Source: Streptomyces fildesensis (lineage in GTDB: Bacteria; Actinomycetota; Actinomycetes; Streptomycetales; Streptomycetaceae). Taken from it: a stretch of 64,000 bases of DNA. The DNA is taken from assembly GCF_016107395.1 (NCBI RefSeq), contig NZ_JAAIKO010000009.1:166909-230908 (forward strand). Reading direction: 5' to 3'. The notes under the pieces were generated by a model. It was given only the letters and a program-made list of their open reading frames with translations. It did no database searches and had not been told where the DNA came from. A program made the translations under genes and the position numbers. This document shows, in pieces, positions 17,894 through 26,427 of this stretch (positions are counted from its first letter, which is position 1; each line of letters starts with the position of its first letter).

Positions 17894-18337
17894 ATGAAGG
17901 CAGAGAAGATGACCCCACAGACCGACCGCGTCGACCATGAACTGATCGAGGCCGCGGCGCACGTCGCGGCCACACGCTGCCGGGGCGACAACCACACCAT
18001 GGCGGCTGCGGCCCGCGCCCGGGACGGCCGGATCGTCACTGGGGTGAATGCCTACCACTTCACCGGCGGCCCCTGCGCAGAGCTGGTCGTCATCGGTGCC
18101 GCGGCCGCGCAGGGCGCCTACGAGCTGGACACCATCGTCGCCGTGGGAGACCGCGACCGCGGAGTGGTGCCTCCGTGCGGCCGCTGCCGCCAGGTCCTTC
18201 TCGACTACTTCCCGGCCCTCGACGTCATCGTGGGCACTAGTGACGGCCTCCGGACCATCCCCATCACCGGCCTGCTTCCCGAAAGCTACATCTGGTCGGA
18301 CCACCAGCTCGACGCCGCGCACAGCGCGCAGCCGTAG
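17894..18337 (+). CDS. Blasticidin-S-deaminase-like cytidine deaminase
   Basis: 147-aa zinc-dependent deaminase. Zinc and catalytic residues are all present: Cys61 and Glu63 in GGPCAEL, Cys95 and Cys98 in PPCGRCRQ. Beyond the generic signature, the segments GVNAYHFTGGPCAELVV and PCGRCRQVLLD, and the LLPESYIW near the C-terminus, closely follow the fungal/Bacillus blasticidin-S deaminase family rather than housekeeping Cdd. It would hydrolyse the cytosine amino group of blasticidin S or a related nucleoside. ATG 17894 is used; ATG 17909 is an alternative. A strong terminator follows. No nucleoside-antibiotic genes are in the window, so a resistance role is inferred. Confidence 0.85.
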   Translation: MKAEKMTPQTDRVDHELIEAAAHVAATRCRGDNHTMAAAARARDGRIVTGVNAYHFTGGPCAELVVIGAAAAQGAYELDTIVAVGDRDRGVVPPCGRCRQVLLDYFPALDVIVGTSDGLRTIPITGLLPESYIWSDHQLDAAHSAQP

Positions 18338-18364
18338 GTTCATATCGGGGCGTCCCGACGGTGC

Positions 18365-18403
18365 GAAGGGCCTTCGCAGGCGAAAGCCTGCGGGGGCCCT
18401 TTC
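18365..18403 (+). terminator. Intrinsic terminator after the deaminase gene
   Basis: Long hairpin with the stem pair AAGGGCC/GGGCCCTTT and an inner GCAGGC-GAAA-GCCTGC stem closed by a GNRA-type loop, followed by T-rich bases. It lies 27 bp after the deaminase stop. Confidence 0.8.
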
Positions 18404-18646
18404 TGCGTTCCCGACCTCGGTCGGTGTCGTGAATTGTTCGCTCGTGACAGTGATTCCGGTATCGATGGTGCTCTGTCCGAGAACATCCAGGATCGTCCGA
18501 AAAGCTGCTCGACCCAGGGCGGAACATCCGAGAGTTTTGGCATCGAAGACGGAAGCCGGCTTCTCCGAGTCATCACCTGATCTACGGACAGCAAGGATCG
18601 GCCCGTAGCCACCACACCAGTGGCATCAGCGAAGGAGCACTTCATC

Positions 18647-19159
18647 ATGGCGTGGAATCACGTCCAGCGTATGGCCGCCCTCGCGGTCGGCGTTGCCTCC
18701 CTCATCGGGGGCGGTCTCGTAGCGGCCGCACCGGCCGGCGCTCAGGTCAAGCTCGTCGGCCCGGCCGTCGCGGTGGCCGGCGGCTACTTCGTCAACGTCG
18801 ACAGCGGCAAGTGCCTGGACGCCGTGTGGAGCCATAGCAACGGCACCTCGGTGACGCAGTGGGACTGCTACGGCGGCGCGACTCAGCAGTGGAGCTGGAA
18901 CGGCCAGGAGATCGTGAACACCGACAGCGGCAAGTGCCTGGACGCCGTGTGGAGTCACAGCAACGGCACGGCCGTGACGCAGTGGGACTGCTACGGCGGC
19001 GCTACCCAACTGTGGACGCTGCGGCTGGTGAACGGCGGATACGAGGTCGTGAACGTGGACAGCGCGAAGTGTCTGGACGCCGTGTGGAGCCACAGCAACG
19101 GCACCGTCGTGAACCAGTGGGACTGCTACGGAGGTGCGACCCAGCTCTGGCACGGGTGA
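18647..19159 (+). CDS. Secreted ricin-type beta-trefoil lectin with three near-identical repeats
   Basis: 170 aa, ATG 18647 with GAAGGAG upstream. A Sec signal peptide (hydrophobic core MAALAVGVASLIGGGLVA) is probably cleaved after PAGA near residue 33. The mature protein is one trefoil of three ~42-residue repeats, each with KCLDAVWSHSNGT, QWDCYGGAT and a terminal Q-x-W. The repeats are almost identical in protein and DNA (about 18796-18894, 18916-19014 and 19054-19150), unusual for lectin subdomains, which normally diverge. Each has two cysteines for an internal disulphide. It is likely an extracellular carbohydrate-binding protein. It is monocistronic, with terminators on both sides. Confidence 0.88.
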   Translation: MAWNHVQRMAALAVGVASLIGGGLVAAAPAGAQVKLVGPAVAVAGGYFVNVDSGKCLDAVWSHSNGTSVTQWDCYGGATQQWSWNGQEIVNTDSGKCLDAVWSHSNGTAVTQWDCYGGATQLWTLRLVNGGYEVVNVDSAKCLDAVWSHSNGTVVNQWDCYGGATQLWHG

Positions 19160-19167
19160 CAACCTGA

Positions 19168-19208
19168 GCAGTGGCCGTCATCGGTCGGCGACCGATGACG
19201 GCCACTGC
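19168..19208 (+). terminator. Perfect 19-bp hairpin terminator after the lectin gene
   Basis: Arms 19168-19186 and 19190-19208 are exact reverse complements with a three-base loop, starting 8 bp after the lectin stop. There is no T tract, as is common for Streptomyces terminators. Confidence 0.8.
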
Positions 19209-19357
19209 GCGTCGCTGTCGAGTTGACGTCCCGCACGGCAACGGGGCCGACTTCAGCACTCGGCCGGCCATGCCCGTAACCTCGTCGGGAACGCCAGGGA
19301 ACGCACTGGTATGCCACGAAGTCGGCCCCTTGTGGAGCCGTCGGCAGGAGGGCTGTT

Positions 19358-20086
19358 GTGCGAACGGAAACCGGCGCCGCCGGGGCCATCACGGCCCTGG
19401 GCGAGTTGTGGCTGGAGTTGCTCTTCGATGATCCGGTGGTCCGTGGTGCCAGGGCTGACGTGATGTGTTCGCCTGCCGGCGTGTGGCTGGCGCTGGCGGC
19501 CCTGGAGGCCTGCGCCGATGGGACGACCCGCACCGAGCTGCGGGGGGTCGTCGGCCCGGTCGGTGCCCGGAACGCGGAAGGTGCCGCGGTCCACGCACTC
19601 GGACGGGAGGGTGCGTTCATCGCCTCGGCCAGGATGTCGAGCCGGCTTGCGGCACGGCCGGGGTTCCGTATGGCGTCGTACGCGATCGAGGTCGGACAGC
19701 CCGGCCTTGACGACCTGCACGGGCTGCACGGGCTGCACCGGCGGACTCGCGGTACGGACGGCCTGTTCGGCCAAGTGGCAGAGTGCGCTGATCCCGCACT
19801 CTGCGCCCTCCTCGTCAGCACTGTCGCGCTGCAGGCCGACTGGGAGCGGTCCTTTGAGCCGTCCTTCACCCGTGAGTTCCCCTTCACCGATGCGGAGGGC
19901 GTGACGCATCGGGTACCCGCCATGGTCGCGGAAGTACCGGTCGAGGACGCCTGGACCGTCGAGCGGCCGCACGGCCGGGTCACGGTGGTCGAACTACGGG
20001 CGCGCGGCGGATCCATGGGTGCGGAGCCCGCCACCCGGCCGGCCCGGTGGACGGCGCTCGACAGACTCAGGTCCATGACCTGCTGA
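19358..20086 (+). CDS. Serpin-like protein, short, apparently lacking the reactive-centre region
   Basis: 242 aa, GTG start at 19358. Residues 38-70 (CSPAGVWLALAALEACADGT) match the serpin hinge motif of helix B/C. Residues about 150-190 (STVALQADWERSFEPSF, then FPFTDAEGVTHRVPAM) match the strand s3A/helix F segment. Serpins are about 370-400 aa; here the frame stops before the reactive-centre loop and the last ~40 residues are not serpin-like. No signal peptide is visible. It is either a truncated pseudogene or an unusual short derivative. Confidence 0.55.
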   Translation: MRTETGAAGAITALGELWLELLFDDPVVRGARADVMCSPAGVWLALAALEACADGTTRTELRGVVGPVGARNAEGAAVHALGREGAFIASARMSSRLAARPGFRMASYAIEVGQPGLDDLHGLHGLHRRTRGTDGLFGQVAECADPALCALLVSTVALQADWERSFEPSFTREFPFTDAEGVTHRVPAMVAEVPVEDAWTVERPHGRVTVVELRARGGSMGAEPATRPARWTALDRLRSMTC

Positions 20087-20123
20087 GCCCCGCTTGCCGT
20101 GCGCGCTGAGGCATGATCGTCCG

Positions 20124-20510
20124 ATGGACACCAACGACGTGCAGTACCGGGCCTACTTCACCGACCCGGACGCAGCGCCCGGCTCGGACGAGAGCGAGAC
20201 GGAGATGCGGGTGGAGAGCTGGAGTGCGGATGGCCTGGCTCTTGTGCTGGACCAGGAGGAGGGCCGACTGGTGTCCGCCAAGGAACGCCCCGGCTTTCTG
20301 CGGGTGGAGCGGCACGACGAGCCGCAGGTGCGCGGTGTGATTCCGGGCGCCGGCTGGAAGCTCGGACAGAAGGACGGCCTGTCCCTGGGCACCCCGGTGG
20401 TGGCGTTCCTGGTGTACGACGGGTACGTCCGGCCGATCACCGGTCTGCCGCCGACGGGAACAGGGAGGGTCTCGCGGGAGACCCATCAGCTGGTCCAGCA
20501 CAGGGAATAG
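20124..20510 (+). CDS. Hypothetical protein, 128 aa
   Basis: Small acidic protein with alternating beta-strand-like segments (TEMRVESWSADGLALVLD, GTPVVAFLVYDGYVRPITG) and no membrane helix, signal or known motif. ATG 20124 gives good codon usage from the first residue; an overlapping ATG 11 bp upstream is out of frame. It is convergent with the next gene. Function not recognised. Confidence 0.6.
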   Translation: MDTNDVQYRAYFTDPDAAPGSDESETEMRVESWSADGLALVLDQEEGRLVSAKERPGFLRVERHDEPQVRGVIPGAGWKLGQKDGLSLGTPVVAFLVYDGYVRPITGLPPTGTGRVSRETHQLVQHRE

Positions 20511-20538
20511 CTCCGGCCCGCATCACCGATGGGTCACG

Positions 20539-21018
20539 TCAGTCGGGCTGCGTCCAGCGCTGCAGTTGCAGCTTTGCTGCGTTTCGAACGCGGCGGGTCC
20601 GTCCGTGTTCGGCCAGCAGGCTGAGGGCCTTGGATGAGGGCGCGATCTGCGTGGTTGCGGCCATGCGCTGGCACCAGTCGGACGCCCTGGTGAGATCCTC
20701 GGCGGCCCACGGCCTGCCCAGGGCGATGGTTCTGAGCAGGGTCCACTCGCGCAGGCGGCAGGCGAGGAAGTCGCGGTCCGCGATCACCTCGGTCAGGGTC
20801 TGGGCCCAGGCGGTGAAACGGGGGTCGGGCAGCAGGTCCGCGGCCCGGCGGTCCAGATGGCGGCCCACCGCGCTGTCCGCCGTCGTCGCGTCCTCGTCAC
20901 GCAGGACGGTGGCCACCAGGCCGGCCTCGTCCGGCTCGGCGACGGCCTCCAGGGCCTGCAGGTAGCGGGCGAAGCGCTGATGCTCGGCGGGCTCCTCATC
21001 GGTGTGGGGGCCGGTCAT
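20539..21018 (-). CDS. Hypothetical cytoplasmic protein, 159 aa
   Basis: All-helical, charged protein (Leu/Ala/Arg/Asp rich) with an N-terminal EEPAEHQRFARYLQALEAV. ATG 21018 is chosen over upstream in-frame codons because GGAGGGG sits upstream and the extension has poor composition. No recognised domain. Confidence 0.65.
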   Translation of the reverse strand: MTGPHTDEEPAEHQRFARYLQALEAVAEPDEAGLVATVLRDEDATTADSAVGRHLDRRAADLLPDPRFTAWAQTLTEVIADRDFLACRLREWTLLRTIALGRPWAAEDLTRASDWCQRMAATTQIAPSSKALSLLAEHGRTRRVRNAAKLQLQRWTQPD

Positions 21019-21330
21019 GCCGCGATCCCCTCCGTCCGTCCAATCAGCCGCCGCGCGGCACCGGCCGGGTTCAGGAAAACCAGCGGCGTGCCGGCTGCTA
21101 CCCCTTGGTCGACGACACACTATAGGGCGTTGCCTTGGCCTCCGACGGGGCATTAAGGTCGGCCGGGTGACTGCCGGGTCGGCCTTGGGCCATACACGAG
21201 TGAGGCCCCCGGCCTCGCCCTGAGCACCGCGCGGGCAAGAAGCCCGCCGCCCTCTCCTTGTCTTCCCTTCCGGCGCCCTCTCGCGGCGCCCATCTCAGTG
21301 GAACCCAAGACTCGGAGAGGCACTATCAGA
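21019..21330. other. Intergenic region upstream of VOC gene
   Basis: No gene supported. It contains a short hairpin GCGGGC-AAGAA-GCCCGC at about 21231-21247 and a TATAG element near 21121, either of which could be regulatory, without further support. Confidence 0.4.
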
Positions 21331-21744
21331 ATGTCGCACGACCAGCAGCAGCCACCCACCACAGCCGTCCAGCTCAACCACACTGCCGTGTATGCCACGG
21401 ACCGGCAGTTGTCGGCCGAGTTCATCGCCGAGATCCTGGGCCTGAAGGTCAGTGCCCCGCTGGGGCCGTTCCTTCCCGTCGACCTCGGCAACGGCGTGAC
21501 GCTCGACTACTACGAAAAGCGCGACGAACCGATCCAGTCGCAGCACTACGCGTTCCTCGTGCCCGACGATCAGTTCGACGCCATGATCGCTCGCCTGAAG
21601 GCGATCGCGGTCACCTACTACGCCAACCCCGACCACACCGATCCAGGCCGTATCAACCGCCTCTTCGGCGGCCGCGGTGCGTACTTCGCCGACCCGGCCG
21701 GCCACAACATGGAGATCATGACCCGGCCCTACGCCCGGCGTTGA
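21331..21744 (+). CDS. VOC-superfamily dioxygenase/glyoxalase-like protein
   Basis: 137 aa, ATG 21331 with CGGAGAGG upstream. One VOC module: the N-terminal LNHTAVYATDRQLSAEF supplies the His metal ligand, HYAFLV the second, and FADPAGHNMEIM the Glu ligand, so a metal site is plausible. The family includes dioxygenases, isomerases and drug-binding proteins; the substrate is not evident. Confidence 0.85.
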   Translation: MSHDQQQPPTTAVQLNHTAVYATDRQLSAEFIAEILGLKVSAPLGPFLPVDLGNGVTLDYYEKRDEPIQSQHYAFLVPDDQFDAMIARLKAIAVTYYANPDHTDPGRINRLFGGRGAYFADPAGHNMEIMTRPYARR

Positions 21745-22047
21745 ACCAGCCGCATCCGAGATGCGACCGACCCTCAAGATCAACACCTGGCTTGAGGCCA
21801 TGTAAAGTTCCGGTGAACGACGCGTGCGTATGGCGAGTCAGCCCGAAATACGCGCTCGTCCAGGGGGTACTCCACAGGGCCAGCGGTCCCGAACGTCATG
21901 GTTCGCGGGCCGGACTCTCGTGCGCCCAAAAACAGACACGCATGCCGGTGGCGGACGTCCAGACCCGCATCTGCTCCCGGCGGCGGCGTCACAGAACGGG
22001 ACACCATGCCGGCCGTCGGGCCGGAGAAGACGATTAAGGAACAGAAC
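21745..22047. other. Intergenic region upstream of second lectin gene
   Basis: No gene supported. In-frame upstream extension of the lectin gene (from 21898) lacks signal-peptide character, so this stretch is taken as promoter and leader. An AAGGA ribosome site ends it. Confidence 0.45.
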
Positions 22048-22530
22048 GTGATTCGCAAGGCTTCCGCAGTGCTGCTCGCGCTGCTCACCGTGCTGGGCTG
22101 TGGCGTTCTCGCCACCGGTACCGCCAACGCCGCCGGTGACCGGCTGTACAACCTCGGGAACTGTGCAACTCCCGAGGGCAACAGCACGTCCAACGGCGCT
22201 GTCATCACCACCTGGTCGTGCACGGGCAGCAACCTGCAGAACTGGCACTGGGTGGAAGGCTTCATCGTTCACGATGTGAGCGGCAAGTGTCTGACGCCGC
22301 GCGGCAACGCCTCGGGCACCAACGGCGCCGTGCTCACCCTCTGGACCTGTGACTTCAACTCGCTCAACAACCCGCAGAGGTTCAACGGGACCAACGAGCG
22401 CACGTGGACCGTCACCGGCGGGAAGTGCCTGACCAACAAGGGCGGTTCGCTGGCGAACGGCACGTGGCTCACTCTGTGGACCTGCGCAGCCGACTTCAAC
22501 AACGGGCAGGCGTGGGGCCTCGTCCGCTAG
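22048..22530 (+). CDS. Secreted ricin-type lectin-fold protein
   Basis: 160 aa from GTG 22048 (AAGGA eight bases upstream). Signal peptide IRKASAVLLALLTVLGCGVL, probably cleaved after ANA near residue 29. The mature part is a beta-trefoil with three subdomains marked by cysteine pairs and W motifs: NCATPEGNSTS...NWHW, GKCLTPRGNASGT...LWTC, and GKCLTNKGGSLANGTW. The repeats are diverged, unlike the lectin at 18.6 kb. Its role is probably extracellular carbohydrate binding. A hairpin terminator follows. Confidence 0.85.
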   Translation: MIRKASAVLLALLTVLGCGVLATGTANAAGDRLYNLGNCATPEGNSTSNGAVITTWSCTGSNLQNWHWVEGFIVHDVSGKCLTPRGNASGTNGAVLTLWTCDFNSLNNPQRFNGTNERTWTVTGGKCLTNKGGSLANGTWLTLWTCAADFNNGQAWGLVR

Positions 22531-22574
22531 TGGGTCGGTCGCCTCTCAGCGGCCGACATCCTGACTGACGGACC

Positions 22575-22613
22575 GACCGCCCACGGGAAGTGTTTGCTCT
22601 TCCGGTGGGCGGT
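22575..22613 (+). terminator. Intrinsic terminator after second lectin gene
   Basis: Arms ACCGCCCAC-GGGAAG and CTTCC-GGTGGGCGGT around an eight-base loop, about 45 bp after the stop. Confidence 0.75.
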
Positions 22614-22891
22614 CCGGTTCTTCGCGGCGATGCGGCTCATCCTGGCGAATGGCCGGCCCGACGCCGAGTGCGATCCGCGAGGGCCGGATGGGCTCTTCCG
22701 GAGGGCCGTTGGGTCCTTGTCGCCTTGAGGTCTCTCCGGACCATGGTCCCGATCTGGCCGGTCAAGGGTCCCCAGTCTGGTTCGAGTGTCCGATTCGGCC
22801 GTAAAAGGCATGATCTCTGGCTGCTATACACGGGTCTGTTGCTCCCCGGGCCCGGCTCGTTGCCGTGCCCCAACGACCTCAGGAGGTCACG

Positions 22892-24097
22892 GTGCTCTCT
22901 GCCGAGTCCGCAGTACTGGTACGCGCCACCCTGCCCGCGGTCGGCGGCGCGTTGGACGAGATCACCACCCGCTTCTACAGCGCCATGTTCAGCGAGCGGC
23001 CGGAACTCCTGGACGGGATGTTCAACCGGGGCAACCAGGCCAGCGGAGCCCAGCGCCGGGCCCTTGCCGGATCGATAGCGGCCTTCGCCGGCGCGCTGCT
23101 CGCCGATCCGGACGCCCGGCCGGATGTTCTGCTGAACCGCATCGCACACAAGCACGCCGCGGTCGGTGTCACGGACGACCAGTACACGATCGTCCACAAG
23201 TACCTGTTCGCCGCGATCGCGGAGGTGCTGGGCGAGGCCGTGACCCCGGAGGTGGTCGCGGCCTGGGACGAGGTGTACTGGTTGATGGCCGGTGCACTGA
23301 TCGTCCGTGAGACGCGCCTGTACCAGGGCGCGGGGGTCGAACCCGGCGGCAGCTGGCGGCAGTGGCTTGTCGTGGAGCGCCGCGAGGAGACCCCGGACAC
23401 CGTGTCGTTCCTGATACGTCCCGCCGACGGCGCCGCCGCCCCGGAGGCCCTGCCCGGTCAGTACGTCAGCGTGCGGATGACCATGCCCGACGGTGTACGC
23501 CAACTACGCCAGTACAGCCTGTCCGGTGCCCCCGGCGGCGAGTCGCGCCGGATCACCGTGAAGCGGGTTCAGGAGCCGGGTGCCCCGGACGGGGAGATGT
23601 CCAACCTCCTGTACTCCACGGTCGTCGCCGGCGATGAACTCACCTGCTCGGCACCCTTCGGGGAGGTGGTGCTGGAGGAATCCGACCGTCCGGTCGTACT
23701 GGTCTCCGCGGGCATCGGCACCACACCCCTGATGAGCATGCTCGAACACCTCTGCGCTGCCGGTGCGACCCGCCCCGTCCTGGTACTGCATGCCGACCGC
23801 TCGCCCGCCGACCATCCGCTACGGGACGATCTCCACCGTTGCGTCGAGAGCCTGCCGCAGGCCCGCGCACTGGTCTGGTACGAGCGCCCGGATCCGGTGC
23901 AGGCACCCGGGGCCCGGGCCGGTCTGATGGACCTGGACGGCGTGGACGTCCCGTCCGACGCGAGTGTCTACCTGTGCGGACCGCTACCGTTCATGCGCGT
24001 GATACGCGGCCAGCTGCTCCGCGCCGGTGTGGCGGCCCGGAACATCCACTACGAGGTCTTCGGCCCCGACCTGTGGCTGGCCGACGGCGATTTCTAG
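22892..24097 (+). CDS. hmp: Flavohaemoglobin / nitric oxide dioxygenase
   Basis: 401 aa, GTG 22892 preceded by AGGAGGTCAC. The N-terminal globin (1-140) has the proximal His in HKHAAVGV (about residue 90). The FAD domain (about 150-260) contains RQYSLSGAP, the flavin-binding RxYS motif. The NAD domain has LVSAGIGTTPLMSML (about 272) and YLCGPLPFM (about 370). It converts NO to nitrate with O2 and NAD(P)H, protecting against nitrosative stress. I see no certain NsrR site upstream. It lies next to the UspA/PPK2 stress group, convergent with it across a shared terminator. Confidence 0.95.
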   Translation: MLSAESAVLVRATLPAVGGALDEITTRFYSAMFSERPELLDGMFNRGNQASGAQRRALAGSIAAFAGALLADPDARPDVLLNRIAHKHAAVGVTDDQYTIVHKYLFAAIAEVLGEAVTPEVVAAWDEVYWLMAGALIVRETRLYQGAGVEPGGSWRQWLVVERREETPDTVSFLIRPADGAAAPEALPGQYVSVRMTMPDGVRQLRQYSLSGAPGGESRRITVKRVQEPGAPDGEMSNLLYSTVVAGDELTCSAPFGEVVLEESDRPVVLVSAGIGTTPLMSMLEHLCAAGATRPVLVLHADRSPADHPLRDDLHRCVESLPQARALVWYERPDPVQAPGARAGLMDLDGVDVPSDASVYLCGPLPFMRVIRGQLLRAGVAARNIHYEVFGPDLWLADGDF

Positions 24098-24180
24098 CCT
24101 CTCCGGCACGGGGCCGGTCCGGTGCACCACCGCGCACACGGCTCCGTGGGATCCCATCCGAGGGGTACAGCGTCCGACGG

Positions 24181-24216
24181 ACGGAAAGGGCCGGCCTGCG
24201 GGCCGGCCCTTTCCGT
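24181..24216. terminator. Bidirectional terminator between hmp and the UspA operon
   Basis: Perfect 16-bp stem with arms ACGGAAAGGGCCGGCC and its reverse complement around a TGCG loop. Symmetry and position between convergent genes suggest it serves both. Confidence 0.85.
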
Positions 24217-24241
24217 CGATGCCCCGCTCAGCGGCCCCGGC

Positions 24242-25117
24242 TCAATCGCGCGGGGAGACGGGCAACGAGCCTTGTGGTGTCTCGGGGACGAGCAGGACCG
24301 GGCAGTGGGAGTGGTGCAGCAATGCGGTGGCGACCGGGCCGAGTTGAAGTCCCAGCAGGCCCGGTCTGCGGTGCGCGGTGACCACGATGACGGCCGCTCC
24401 GCAGGTGGCTTCCAGCAGGGCGTGTGTGGCGCCGGACCTTACGGTGCGCGTCTGCACGGGAACCTGCGGATACGTCTCCCGCAGGGGTGTCACGACGTGG
24501 CCGGGTACCGCCTCCTCCGTTCGCGCCCGCCGGACGATGTCCTCCTGAAGGTGGCTGGTGGGTACCGGGGCGTATCCGACGGGCGGCAGGTGCCGGTAGG
24601 TCCAGGCATGCACGACCCGTAGCGGCGCCGCGCGCCGGGCCGCCTCGGCGAAGGCGTACCCGGCGGTGTCGGTGTCGGTGTCGTCCTCCAGGCCGAGCAG
24701 GACGTCACCGCCGGGTCCTGAACTGTCGTGCCACGCGGTGTGGTCGCCGCGGACGACCAGGAGCGGGCTCTGGGTGCGAGCCGCCACCCGCAGACTGACC
24801 GACCCGAGCAGCCTCCCGGCGAACCCGGGCAGATCACGGGTGCCGACGACGGTGAGGGCGGCGTCCCGGCCACGGCTCACGATGGCCTCGGCCGCGTCGC
24901 CGACCACTGCCGTAGTGCTCACCGCGAGCGCCGGGTAGCGGTGGCGTGCCCGGGTCACGGCCGATGCGAGAACCGGTCCGGCCTCGTCGAAGCCGGGCAC
25001 GGCATAGACGATCTCCAGACCGGTGGCGCGCCGGTCCGCCTCCGCGGAGGCCTTGTCGAGTGCCCGCATCGCGACGACGGAGCCGTCGACGCCGACGACG
25101 ACATTGGCAGCGGTCAT
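24242..25117 (-). CDS. Tandem-domain universal stress protein
   Basis: 291 aa with two UspA domains (about 1-135 and 145-285). Domain 1 opens VVVGVDGS and has GFAGRLLGSVS near its end. Domain 2 has HRRPGLLGLQLGPVAT, a partly degenerate G-2x-G-9x-G nucleotide motif. ATG 25117 overlaps the stop of the upstream dehydrogenase (ATGA), so the two are coupled. Tandem Usp proteins accompany hypoxia/dormancy genes in actinobacteria, and the neighbours (PPK2, a second UspA, an Rv1733c-like remnant, hmp) fit that. Confidence 0.9.
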   Translation of the reverse strand: MTAANVVVGVDGSVVAMRALDKASAEADRRATGLEIVYAVPGFDEAGPVLASAVTRARHRYPALAVSTTAVVGDAAEAIVSRGRDAALTVVGTRDLPGFAGRLLGSVSLRVAARTQSPLLVVRGDHTAWHDSSGPGGDVLLGLEDDTDTDTAGYAFAEAARRAAPLRVVHAWTYRHLPPVGYAPVPTSHLQEDIVRRARTEEAVPGHVVTPLRETYPQVPVQTRTVRSGATHALLEATCGAAVIVVTAHRRPGLLGLQLGPVATALLHHSHCPVLLVPETPQGSLPVSPRD

Positions 25118-26172
25118 GTCCGGTCCTTCGTGGGTCCGCTGCTGAGTACGACCTTCAGAGCGCCGGTGTCGGCGGCCCGGGAGAAGACGTCGTACGCCTC
25201 CTCCATGCGGTGGAGCGGGAAGTCGTGCGTCACGAGGGACGATGTGGGCAGCCGTCCGGCGGTCATCATCCGTAGCAGGGCGGGGGTGGAGTACGTGTCG
25301 ACCAGTCCGGTGCGGATCGTCAGGTTCTTGCTCCACAGGGATTCCAGATGGAGTGTCGCGGGCTTGCCGTGCACCCCGACGTTGGCCACCCGCCCTCCTG
25401 GGCGTACCATGCGGGTGCACATCTCGAAGCTGGCGGGCACGCCCACGGCTTCGATGACCACATCGGCCCCCAGGCAGTCGGTGAGGTCCGCGACCAGCTG
25501 TTCGGGGTCCTCCGCGGCGCTGACCACTGTGTCGGCGCCCATACGTTTGGCGGCTTCCAAACGGGCCGGCACGAGGTCGACGGCGATGGTCCTGCCCGGC
25601 GAGAACAGCTGAGCCGTGGCGATCGCGGCAAGTCCGATGGGGCCTACGCCGACCACGACGACGGTGTCGCCCGGACCCACCCGCCCGTTCAGCACGCCGA
25701 CCTCGTACGCGGTGGGATAGATGTCGGCCAGCAGCACGGCATCCTGGCTGTTCACCGTGGCGGGCAGCGGGTGCAACGACAGGTCGGCGAACGGTACGCG
25801 GACGTACTCGGCCTGCGTGCCGTCGACGGTGTGGCCGAGGATCCAGCCACCGCCGCCGAGGCACTGCCCGTACGCGCCCTCCCGGCAGAACCGGCAGAGT
25901 CCGCAGGCCGAGATGCAGGAGACCAGGACCCGGTCGCCGGGCCGGACCGTACGTACCCCGCTGCCGACCTCGACGACCTCACCGACGGCCTCGTGGCCGA
26001 GGATCGTGCCGGGCAGGACATCCGGTACGTCGCCCTTGAGGATGTGCAGATCCGTACCGCAGATGGTGACGGCATCGACACGGACGATCACATCGGCGGC
26101 GTCCTGGATCCCCGGGTCGGGAACGTCGTGCCACGCGGACTGCCCCGGGCCGTGGAAAACGAATGCCTTCAT
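25114..26172 (-). CDS. Zinc-dependent medium-chain alcohol dehydrogenase
   Basis: 352 aa. Catalytic zinc ligands lie in TICGTDLH (Cys about 38) and GHEAVGEVVEVGSGV (His/Glu about 60). The structural-zinc loop is CGLCRFCREGAYGQC (four Cys, about 90-105). The Rossmann motif is VVVVGVGPIGLAAIA (about 170). Sequence style follows tetrameric bacterial alcohol dehydrogenases that oxidise short secondary or primary alcohols; the exact substrate is not determinable. ATG 26172. First gene of a two-gene operon with the tandem UspA, divergent from ppk2 across about 255 bp. Confidence 0.92.
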   Translation of the reverse strand: MKAFVFHGPGQSAWHDVPDPGIQDAADVIVRVDAVTICGTDLHILKGDVPDVLPGTILGHEAVGEVVEVGSGVRTVRPGDRVLVSCISACGLCRFCREGAYGQCLGGGGWILGHTVDGTQAEYVRVPFADLSLHPLPATVNSQDAVLLADIYPTAYEVGVLNGRVGPGDTVVVVGVGPIGLAAIATAQLFSPGRTIAVDLVPARLEAAKRMGADTVVSAAEDPEQLVADLTDCLGADVVIEAVGVPASFEMCTRMVRPGGRVANVGVHGKPATLHLESLWSKNLTIRTGLVDTYSTPALLRMMTAGRLPTSSLVTHDFPLHRMEEAYDVFSRAADTGALKVVLSSGPTKDRT

Positions 26173-26427
26173 GGCCGTTCCCTTCACCGAATGCTTCTTG
26201 CGGCTTCTGCGGCCGTCTGCTGCTGTCTGCGGGCTTCCCGCCGGGGACCCGGCCGTAGGCCGGCCGGTGGGGCCGGTGCCCGCCCCGCAGCCCCTCAGGT
26301 ACAGCCTGGCCCGGCACCAGTGCCGGCCGCTTGGGCCACTCGGACCCGGTACCGGGGTCCAACCGGCCCGCATCGCGGAAAAGCCATAGCGTGGACCCCC
26401 AGTACCCGCTCTCTGATGGAGGCCGCC

